Assembly: GCF_019249245.1 (NCBI RefSeq)
Contig: NZ_JAESDK010000001.1
Location: forward strand, 310,001 to 374,000
Length of the DNA stretch: 64,000 nucleotides
Source of the DNA: Alteromonas lipotrueiana
Lineage (GTDB): Bacteria > Pseudomonadota > Gammaproteobacteria > Enterobacterales > Alteromonadaceae
Reading direction: 5' to 3'
In this document: positions 30,658 through 37,886 of the stretch, piece after piece
Layout: each line of letters starts with the position of its first letter
Numbering within the stretch: position 1 is the stretch's first letter
Position numbers and translations under genes: made by a program
The notes under the pieces: model-generated
What the model was told of the DNA's origin: nothing
Database searches by the model: none
What the model saw: the letters and a program-made list of their open reading frames with translations, nothing else

Positions 30658-31430
30658 ATACCCCGATAAGTGTTTTTATCGTTACCTACAACGAGCAACA
30701 AATGCTGGATGAAGTATTACGCTCGGTCGCTCAGTTTGATGAAATTATTGTGGTGGACTCTGGCTCTACCGATAATACCGTGGACATTGCCAAACAACAC
30801 GGTGCGAAGGTACTGAAACAAAGCTGGCTGGGGTTTGCCAGTCAAAAGCAATTTGCCATGGAAGCATGTCGTAATGAATGGTGCTTTAATTTGGATGGCG
30901 ATGAGGTTGTCCCCGAGCAGGTTGTAAGCGAAATACAACAGCGAGTAAACCAACAGCAATACACCGGTTTGAGGGTGTATTTTGAAGATCTTTTTATGGG
31001 TGCCCCCATGCACCGTTCGGCTCACAAACGTTCAATTGTACGGGTATTTCAAAAGTCTAAAACTCATTACCCTACCCAACGGCTGGTTCATGAAAATGTG
31101 ATTGTTGATGGCACGACACACACCGTCCCTGGCCTTATTGTACATCACGGTTATGACGATCTGGCCACCTATATGGCAAAGCAAAACCGCTATTCTTCTT
31201 TGGGCGCGCAGGAAAAATTCGCGCGTGGCAAGACCTGCTCACTCATCAAACTGAGTCTTGTATTTCCGCTTATGTTTATCAAAGAATACTTTTTACGAAA
31301 ACATGTATTGTCTGGGTTTCGCGGGCTTATTCTTGCGACTACCAATGCCATGTATGCTTTTTTAAAAGAGGCAAAGCTTTACGAATTACACCGCCGCAAT
31401 AAGCAAAAGACAGATAAAGACCATTGGTAG
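30654..31430 (+). CDS. Family 2 glycosyltransferase, WaaE/KdtX type (second of tandem pair)
   Basis: The 258-aa protein repeats the architecture of its neighbour: FIVTYNEQQMLDEVL, VVDSGSTDNTVDIAK, WCFNLDGDEVVPEQV, and a C-terminal hydrophobic region (LSLVFPLMFIKEYFL). The metal motif is DGD rather than DAD. Translational coupling through ATGA to the upstream gene suggests two successive sugar additions to the same glycan, most likely LPS core, though this is inference from family only. Confidence 0.85.
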   Translation: MNTPISVFIVTYNEQQMLDEVLRSVAQFDEIIVVDSGSTDNTVDIAKQHGAKVLKQSWLGFASQKQFAMEACRNEWCFNLDGDEVVPEQVVSEIQQRVNQQQYTGLRVYFEDLFMGAPMHRSAHKRSIVRVFQKSKTHYPTQRLVHENVIVDGTTHTVPGLIVHHGYDDLATYMAKQNRYSSLGAQEKFARGKTCSLIKLSLVFPLMFIKEYFLRKHVLSGFRGLILATTNAMYAFLKEAKLYELHRRNKQKTDKDHW

Positions 31431-31556
31431 ATCTACATCTAAAGTTTAGTTTCTATTTTTTCAAAATTGCACTAATTTAAAACAGTATAATTTATAAACA
31501 AATCGCGGATCAGTTTTACTTAAACCAAACATTGAAGTTAAGGCAAAGGAACCGCC

Positions 31557-32036
31557 ATGTTTAATCAAGCTATTGATAGCGTAAAAAAGTTGCAACACTG
31601 GCCTGACTGGTTGTTGTCATCATATAGCCTGTTGGGTTTTGCGGGCGGTTGGATGATTTCATTTATCGTGCTTTCAGTATGGTTGTGGCTCATATTAAGC
31701 ATTTTCAGTGTGTTACTTATGTTTTTCTTTGCCATTGACCAACGGCGCAAACGTACTGCTAACGGCAGTCCCTGGGCCCGGTTACGGTGTGACGGTGAAG
31801 ATATTGTGGTGAACAGTCGGCGCTGGAATAAAACCAGTATCGATTTGGTAGTGATGGGAAAATCCGAAAGCCGGGCCTGGATTCAGCTTTTGGTTAAAGA
31901 AGATGATACGGTAATGGCGCAGCTAAGCTTCGCAGCGCTTTATTTTCCAGCGGTAGAAGCGTTTTTTCGTCTTCGCCTGCCCCACGCAACCATAAAAATT
32001 ATGCCCGTATTACCCTGTAATACTAAAGATTATTAA
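31557..32036 (+). CDS. Uncharacterised membrane protein with soluble C-terminal domain
   Basis: I do not recognise this 159-aa protein. Residues about 20-60 form two closely spaced hydrophobic helices, followed by the basic stop DQRRKR, which would place the C-terminus in the cytoplasm. Residues 68-155 form a predicted beta-rich globular region that ends FRLRLPHATIKIMP. AAGGAA precedes ATG 31557. The next gene at 32284 encodes a similar anchor-plus-domain protein with a faintly similar ending. Confidence 0.65.
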   Translation: MFNQAIDSVKKLQHWPDWLLSSYSLLGFAGGWMISFIVLSVWLWLILSIFSVLLMFFFAIDQRRKRTANGSPWARLRCDGEDIVVNSRRWNKTSIDLVVMGKSESRAWIQLLVKEDDTVMAQLSFAALYFPAVEAFFRLRLPHATIKIMPVLPCNTKDY

Positions 32037-32283
32037 CCAGAGGGCGACGGGCCTTAAACCCAAAATCGGGCTTACCCGGTCATATACTGTTCGCTAAACA
32101 TTCTAAAAATAGCGTAAAGTAAATTATTTATTTTAATAACCCACTATTACATATTATCAGGCGCGAACGTGGTTATCGTAAGCCATTTAACGGCCTAGTT
32201 CGTACATAGATATTGGCGTACAAGTCAGTATTGCGAGCAATTTCAGATAATAGTGCAGTTTTAGGCGAAAAGGAGACACATGT

Positions 32284-32631
32284 ATGTCTGTTTATCTAGG
32301 CGTTAGCGCAGGTATCTTCAGTCTTTATGTGTTGATCAATCTTTGGGCTATGCATTCTCAGCGATTAAACCGCCCGAACTATGTACTTACAGAATTAGAT
32401 AGCCTGGTTGGTGTTCGCCATAACAGTTTGGCTCGTTTGTCAGCCAGATTCACCACTTTTGTAGAAAAACACCATATTCGCCGCATTCAGGTTTCGCATG
32501 AATGCCTGACACTATTCACTGACACCAACGACTTTGTAGATATATGGTTGTGCGACGAATATTTGTTTTCAAATGCCAGCCGGGCAAAGACCTTATTTCC
32601 TGATGCTGAATTTGTTCGGACCTTCGCATAA
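32284..32631 (+). CDS. Uncharacterised single-helix membrane protein
   Basis: This 115-aa protein of unknown function has one N-terminal hydrophobic helix (residues 3-23), then a polar domain with RRIQVSHECLTLFT and the ending LFPDAEFVRTFA. AGGAG is eight bases before ATG 32284, so translation is likely. Another ATG at 32280 is out of frame and closer to the ribosome site. The tail resembles the tail of the protein encoded at 31557, which suggests but does not prove common ancestry. Confidence 0.65.
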   Translation: MSVYLGVSAGIFSLYVLINLWAMHSQRLNRPNYVLTELDSLVGVRHNSLARLSARFTTFVEKHHIRRIQVSHECLTLFTDTNDFVDIWLCDEYLFSNASRAKTLFPDAEFVRTFA

Positions 32632-32845
32632 TGAGCACTAAACCCTTGTTTGCATAAATTTATGCTGGTTGTTTTCACACCCCTCATACAGGCTGTTTAC
32701 GTTTTTGATAAAAGTCGTAAACTCTGGCTACCGAAACGCAATTCGAAGACCTGGTTTACCTTGCCCTGCTGACTATTTTCTCATCATTAGCTGCGTATAA
32801 TCGGCTCGTCTTTTGAACAGGGTTCATTTACGGGTTTCTTATCTT

Positions 32846-33541
32846 ATGCAAAAAACAAAACACAGTTTTGTCGAAGATGTTTTCGCACTAATATGTGCTG
32901 GCTTATTTGTCGCATTCGGCGTTCACTTGTTTCAGTCTCAGGACTTGATGGTGGGCGGTGCCGCGGGTCTGGCAATGTTAGGCACTCATGCTTTGCCCAT
33001 GAACTTCGGTTTACTGTTCTTTTTAATCAATCTGCCATTCTACGCACTGGCGTGGACTCAAATTAGTAAGCGATTTACTCTAAATACGTTTATTTCAGTA
33101 ACTACAGTATCTGTACTTTCTGAGCAGATACCTGCATTTGTCGATATTTCCCATGCGAATCCTATCTTTATTGCTATTTTCGCCGGCGTATTAATAGGTA
33201 CCGGCATGTTGATTATGTTCCGGCATAGTTCCAGTCTTGGAGGGGTGGGCATATTAGGCTTTTATCTGCAGGCGCGTTTTGGTTTACGAGCCGGTGTATT
33301 CCAGCTTAGTGTGGACACAATAATTCTACTGAGCGCCCTGGCCTTTATTGACTGGTCATTGATAATGATCTCTATTCTGGCTGCATTTTGTCTGAATCTG
33401 GTGTTGTCGCTAAATCATCGCCCGGAACGCTATGTTCCGGGTAAAAAACATCAGTCTGATGATAAACCGGTGCAGCATAGCTCTGGTCGTTCAGCGCCAG
33501 ACGCTGAGCTTAGTTCAGCCTTACAGCCACAAAATAGCTAA
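32846..33541 (+). CDS. YitT family membrane protein
   Basis: This membrane protein has five to six hydrophobic helices and the family traits LICAGLFVAFGVHLFQSQDLMVGGAAGLAML at the start and MFRHSSSLGGVGILGFYLQ later. YitT/DUF161 proteins have no settled function; the DUF2179 domain usual in longer relatives is absent, and the polar C-terminal 40 residues look disordered. The frame extends upstream to TTG 32813; I choose ATG 32846 (231 aa), although its ribosome site is weak. Confidence 0.82.
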   Translation: MQKTKHSFVEDVFALICAGLFVAFGVHLFQSQDLMVGGAAGLAMLGTHALPMNFGLLFFLINLPFYALAWTQISKRFTLNTFISVTTVSVLSEQIPAFVDISHANPIFIAIFAGVLIGTGMLIMFRHSSSLGGVGILGFYLQARFGLRAGVFQLSVDTIILLSALAFIDWSLIMISILAAFCLNLVLSLNHRPERYVPGKKHQSDDKPVQHSSGRSAPDAELSSALQPQNS

Positions 33542-33638
33542 ATTTGTTGTAGCGCTGGTATCGGGTCAGGGTTTGACATGTTAATACAACGCTCTGGTTG
33601 CTTTACAAATGCCGCGACCTGATTGGTTATTTATGTCA

Positions 33639-34418
33639 TTACAGGCTGGTATCAAGCAGCATCATAATAACAAAACCGGTGAGTAACGTGAATGTAGCAA
33701 GGTTCTGATTGCCGTTATTGTGAGTCTCGGGAATGATTTCATCGCTTATAATAAATAGCATTGCTCCTGCGGCAAAGGCCAGGGCCCACGGCATCAGTAC
33801 TGCTGCTGAAGAAACCGCGATGGCGCCTATTAATCCGCCAACCGGCTCTACTAACCCAGATAAAATACCGATTAAAGCCGATTTACCTGCACTGTAACCT
33901 ACCGATAATAAAGCAACAGCAACCGCAAGCCCTTCCGGAAAATTCTGTAAGCCGATACCAATTGCCAGTGTGATCCCGTTGTCCAGCTCGCCGCCTGCAA
34001 AACCCACCCCCACAGCCAGCCCTTCAGGAAAGTTATGTAAGGTTATTGCAGTAACAAACAGCCAGATGCGTCCAAGCTTGTAGTTATCGCCACCTTCGCG
34101 GCCAGAAATAAAGTGCTCGTGGGGTACATATTGATGGATGGCAAATAAGGTGAAAGCCCCCAACAGGGTGCCCGTGGCCACAGCCAAACCGCCCAGCGGG
34201 TCTGACTGATAATCGGCGCTGGCGTACTCAAGTGCCGGCAATAGTAGTGAAAAAAAGGTGGCGGCTAACATGATGCCAGCGGCCAGACTTAACAAACCGT
34301 CTTCCATACGTCGCGACAAACGACGTATAGCAAATACTCCGAGGCTGCCCGCTGCGGTTCCAAGGCTGGCACAAAAGCTGGCCGTAAAACCCATTAAAAT
34401 AACATCGCTGGCTGGCAT
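33639..34418 (-). CDS. ZIP-family metal transporter (GufA-type)
   Basis: This is a 259-aa eight-helix protein. Both metal-path motifs are intact or nearly so: ITLHNFPEGLAVGVGF in helix 4 and IGLQNFPEGLAVAVALL in helix 5, with SDEIIPETH near the end. Its 3' neighbour on the opposite strand is the YitT gene; alr lies upstream on the same strand, 55 bases away. It is more canonical than the ZIP-like protein at 16024-16746. Zinc import is the likeliest role, but other divalent metals are possible. Confidence 0.88.
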   Translation of the reverse strand: MPASDVILMGFTASFCASLGTAAGSLGVFAIRRLSRRMEDGLLSLAAGIMLAATFFSLLLPALEYASADYQSDPLGGLAVATGTLLGAFTLFAIHQYVPHEHFISGREGGDNYKLGRIWLFVTAITLHNFPEGLAVGVGFAGGELDNGITLAIGIGLQNFPEGLAVAVALLSVGYSAGKSALIGILSGLVEPVGGLIGAIAVSSAAVLMPWALAFAAGAMLFIISDEIIPETHNNGNQNLATFTLLTGFVIMMLLDTSL

Positions 34419-34473
34419 ACACGCTCATCAATACAACAAAGTGTTCTTTATAACCGGATGACCCAGGGTTGGT

Positions 34474-35553
34474 TCACTTCTGAACGTGGGAGTCACTAAC
34501 CCGGGGCACCCTGGCCGACACCCGCGTGATAAGTTCATAAGCAATAGTATCAGCGCTTGCTGCAATTTCATTCACCGACAAATTCTGCCCCCACAATTCC
34601 ACTAAGTCGCCCACTTTAACGTGCTCAATATCTGTCACATCGATACAAAGCATATCCATAGAAACGCGGCCAGCAAGCGGTGCGCGTTGCCCATGAACCA
34701 GCACCGGCGTACCGTTTTGGCAATGGCGCGGATACCCATCACCATAACCAATACCTACCGTTGCTACTTTACTATCACGTTTAGCCCGCCAGATTTGTCC
34801 ATAGCCCACCCCGTCGCCTTTGGGCACTTGCCGCATAGCTATGATACTTGCCTGTAAGGTCATTACAGGTTGTAGCGCCAGATTACACGGGCGCGGATAC
34901 GCCGGATTCACACCGTACAAGGCGACTCCCAACCGGTTCCACTGTGCGTAAGTTTCAGGCCAGTATAAAAGTGCCGGAGAATTAGCGATAGATAACGGTA
35001 AATTCACCTTACGGGCAAGCGCTTCAACTTTGCTGGTTTGCTGCTCAGTAAAGTTGTTATCCAGCTCGTCGGCGCAGGCCATATGTGTTACCAACACACT
35101 GTGTTCATTCAAAAGGTGCTGATAACGTTGTACCAGTTCGGGCACCCGTTCAATACTTAGCCCTAGCCGGTGCATGCCGGTATCAACTTTAAGCCACAAC
35201 TGCACAGGTGAGTTGGCGGTATTAATCCAGTCCAGCTGCGCCTCGCTGTGCGCCACTAAGGTAAGCTGATATTGAGCGGCAAGGTCACAATCGTGTGGTT
35301 GATGTGGGCCTTCTAATACAATAATCGGTGTTGCTATGCCGTGCTTTCGCAGATGTACCGCTTCTTCGGTAATGGCGACCGCAAAGGCGTCGGCCTGATG
35401 CTGCAAGGCCTGCGCAATAGTAAGAGCGCCATGGCCATAGGCATCTGCTTTAATAATTGCCATGCTTTGACTGGTTGGCGCCAGTGCTTTTAGCGCCTTT
35501 AAATTGTGCTGCAGCGCATCAATGTGAATGATAGCCCGGGTTTGTCTGCTCAA
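34474..35553 (-). CDS. alr: Alanine racemase
   Basis: Alr interconverts L- and D-alanine with PLP, supplying or consuming D-alanine of peptidoglycan. The PLP lysine is Lys35 in MAIIKADAYGHG, and the second-subunit catalytic Tyr lies in GRVSMDMLCIDVTD/GYGQIW-type segments that are present. The length is 359 aa. The start appears to be TTG 35553, since no ATG is available near the conserved N-terminus. It is divergent from murQ, placing D-alanine metabolism beside MurNAc breakdown. Confidence 0.95.
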   Translation of the reverse strand: MSRQTRAIIHIDALQHNLKALKALAPTSQSMAIIKADAYGHGALTIAQALQHQADAFAVAITEEAVHLRKHGIATPIIVLEGPHQPHDCDLAAQYQLTLVAHSEAQLDWINTANSPVQLWLKVDTGMHRLGLSIERVPELVQRYQHLLNEHSVLVTHMACADELDNNFTEQQTSKVEALARKVNLPLSIANSPALLYWPETYAQWNRLGVALYGVNPAYPRPCNLALQPVMTLQASIIAMRQVPKGDGVGYGQIWRAKRDSKVATVGIGYGDGYPRHCQNGTPVLVHGQRAPLAGRVSMDMLCIDVTDIEHVKVGDLVELWGQNLSVNEIAASADTIAYELITRVSARVPRVSDSHVQK

Positions 35554-35610
35554 TGTACTTTGCCAGTCAGTTTGTGTGTTACCAGGTTTTTATATTATCA
35601 CGTTTTATAG

Positions 35611-35671
35611 TTACCATAAGGGCTTAGCCGTTATGCAAACGGCTAATTCGAAGTAAAATATGCTATGGTAA
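35611..35671. promoter_or_regulatory. Nested palindrome between alr and murQ
   Basis: The core is a perfect 9-bp inverted repeat TTAGCCGTT and AACGGCTAA around ATGCA (35624-35646). Perfect 8-bp arms TTACCATA (35611-35618) and TATGGTAA (35664-35671) enclose it. The 23-bp core has the size and symmetry of an operator for a dimeric repressor. It sits in the shared promoter region of alr and murQ. No regulator gene is adjacent. Confidence 0.6.
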
Positions 35672-35738
35672 TCAAATTCAGAATCACCCTTTTAAACCTG
35701 AATTTTTGGCCTGTATTACCTGATTCAAAAGGAACCCC

Positions 35739-36656
35739 ATGAGCGACTCCCATGCCGATATTATGCTGCAACTTAATCAACTGCTCTCTGAGGGCCGCAA
35801 CCCGGATACTTTGGATATTGATACCGGCTCCAGCCTGGATATTGTCACGGCAATAAACCAGGAAGATCATAAGGTTGCCCCTGCTGTTGCGGACCAGCTG
35901 CCCCAATTAGCGCAGGCGGTCGAGCTAACTACAGCGCAGCTGCAACAAGGCGGCCGGCTTATCTACATTGGTGCAGGGACCAGTGGCCGGCTGGGCATAC
36001 TAGATGCTGTAGAGTGCCGTCCCACATTCAGTGTGCCCGATGATCTGGTAGTGGGGGTTATTGCCGGTGGCAAAACCGCGATTGAGCACGCGGTTGAAGG
36101 GGCTGAAGATAACGAAGCTCAAGGCGTCGCCGATCTCAAAGCGCTGAACCTTGGCAAAACCGATGTGCTGGTAGGTCTTTCGGCCAGTGGTCGTACGCCG
36201 TATGTTGCAGCAGCATTAGACTATGCAAATGAGCAAGGCTGCGTCACCATTGCCGTGGCCTGCTCGCCCAATAGCCGCATACTTTGTCAGGCCCGCGTTG
36301 CGATATGCCCCCAGGTGGGACCCGAGGCCCTGACCGGCTCTACCCGCATGAAATCGGGAACCGCGCAAAAGATGGTATTAAATATACTATCTACTGCGGT
36401 TATGATTAAACTTGGCAAAACCTACTCAAACCTGATGGTTGATGTTCATGCCAGTAACAATAAGCTGCGGGCCCGAGCAGTACGAATCGTTATGCAGGCT
36501 ACCGACTGTGATGAGCCTACGGCCCAACAATCGTTAAAAACCGCTCACGGAAACACTAAAGTAGCTATTTTGATGTTACTTGCCCGGTGCGATTTCGCGC
36601 AGGCGGAACAACTGCTCGCACAGCATCAGGGCGTATTGCGCTCATCGTTGTCCTAA
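35739..36656 (+). CDS. murQ: N-acetylmuramic acid 6-phosphate etherase
   Basis: MurQ cleaves the lactyl ether of MurNAc-6-phosphate, giving GlcNAc-6-phosphate and D-lactate, in the cytosol. The SIS-type sugar phosphate site is present (YIGAGTSGRLGILDAVECRPTF), including the Glu corresponding to E. coli Glu83 (Glu92 here), and the second catalytic Glu region is AVEGAED at about 118-124. GSTRMKSGTAQK is also intact. The length is 305 aa. AAAGGAA precedes ATG 35739. The NamZ-like gene starts 9 bases downstream. Confidence 0.96.
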   Translation: MSDSHADIMLQLNQLLSEGRNPDTLDIDTGSSLDIVTAINQEDHKVAPAVADQLPQLAQAVELTTAQLQQGGRLIYIGAGTSGRLGILDAVECRPTFSVPDDLVVGVIAGGKTAIEHAVEGAEDNEAQGVADLKALNLGKTDVLVGLSASGRTPYVAAALDYANEQGCVTIAVACSPNSRILCQARVAICPQVGPEALTGSTRMKSGTAQKMVLNILSTAVMIKLGKTYSNLMVDVHASNNKLRARAVRIVMQATDCDEPTAQQSLKTAHGNTKVAILMLLARCDFAQAEQLLAQHQGVLRSSLS

Positions 36657-36665
36657 GGTTAATTT

Positions 36666-37811
36666 ATGCTACGCATTTGTTTGTTGATTGTGTTGTTGTT
36701 CGGGTGGCTCAACGCCGCCAGCGCTATTACGGTAGGGGCTGAACAGCCTGATAAATACCTGCCCTTGCTAGAGGGTCAGCGTGTGGGGCTGGTGGTTAAC
36801 CACACCTCGGTGGTGGAGACCACGCATTTGGTCGACTTTTTACTGTCAAAAAAGGTTAATGTGACCCAGGTAATGGCGCCGGAACACGGGTTTCGGGGTA
36901 ATCTGGGCGCGGGCGAAAAGGTACGCGATGGTACCGATCCTAAAACAGGCTTACCGCTGTTGTCGTTATATGGTTCGGTGAAAAAGCCAACTGCGGCTAT
37001 GCTTGAAAATATCGATGTTCTGATCTTCGATATTCAGGATGTAGGCGCCCGATTTTACACTTATATCAGCACATTACACTATGTACTGGAAGCCGCTGCA
37101 CAGTATCAAAAGGCGGTGATAGTGCTGGACCGCCCCAATCCTAATGGCGCATTTGTAGATGGCCCGGTTCGTAAAGAAGGATTTGTTTCGTTTGTGGGCG
37201 TCGACCCCCTGCCGGTTTTACATGGTATGAGTGTTGCTGAGCTTGCCCAAATGATGAAAGGCGAGCAATGGATAAAGCATGCCGACAAATTATCGTTGCA
37301 TGTAGTGCCGGTGGCAGATTATCAGCGTGATATGCGCTATTCGCTGCCAATAGCGCCAAGCCCTAATTTGCCTAATGATATCGCCATAAGGCTGTATCCT
37401 TCGCTGGTGTTTTTTGAAGCCACCCGCGTGAGTGTGGGGCGTGGCACTGATCTGCCCTTTCAGGTGGTGGGTCATAATACTGTACCGCTGGGCTCGCTTG
37501 CGCTAACTCCCGACTCACGACCGCAAGCGCCACATCCAAAACTGGAGAATGAACCAGGCTATTACCGAGATATGCGCCAAAGTACGATAAAAGGGCTTGA
37601 TCTGAGCGTATTGATTGAAACTTACCAGGCTTTTGCCAAAGCCGGAGAGCCTTTTTTCGACCGGCCTGATTTTATGGACAAACTTGCAGGCACCGACACC
37701 CTGCGTAAAGCAATTGTCGCGGGTCATAGCGAAGCGCAGATACGTGCTGACTGGCAGGCTGAATTAGCCCGGTTCAGGCAACGGCGACGTCCTTACCTGC
37801 TGTACCGGTAA
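36666..37811 (+). CDS. NamZ-like exo-beta-N-acetylmuramidase (DUF1343)
   Basis: DUF1343 (GH171) includes B. subtilis NamZ, which removes MurNAc from non-reducing ends of peptidoglycan fragments. This 381-aa protein has a signal peptide ending AASA, then GLVVNHTSVV, VMAPEHGFRGNLGAGE, LIFDIQDVGARFYTYI, LDRPNPNG and RGTDLPFQVVG, all typical of the family. Export places it in the periplasm or outside. Its close coupling to murQ mirrors the namZ/murQ association in Bacillus and supports a role in supplying MurNAc. Confidence 0.88.
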   Translation: MLRICLLIVLLFGWLNAASAITVGAEQPDKYLPLLEGQRVGLVVNHTSVVETTHLVDFLLSKKVNVTQVMAPEHGFRGNLGAGEKVRDGTDPKTGLPLLSLYGSVKKPTAAMLENIDVLIFDIQDVGARFYTYISTLHYVLEAAAQYQKAVIVLDRPNPNGAFVDGPVRKEGFVSFVGVDPLPVLHGMSVAELAQMMKGEQWIKHADKLSLHVVPVADYQRDMRYSLPIAPSPNLPNDIAIRLYPSLVFFEATRVSVGRGTDLPFQVVGHNTVPLGSLALTPDSRPQAPHPKLENEPGYYRDMRQSTIKGLDLSVLIETYQAFAKAGEPFFDRPDFMDKLAGTDTLRKAIVAGHSEAQIRADWQAELARFRQRRRPYLLYR

Positions 37812-37886
37812 CCATCCGCACAGTATTGTTCGCTTTGGTTGTACCTACACATATAATTATCCAACAATTTCTTAGGTGGCATCAGT

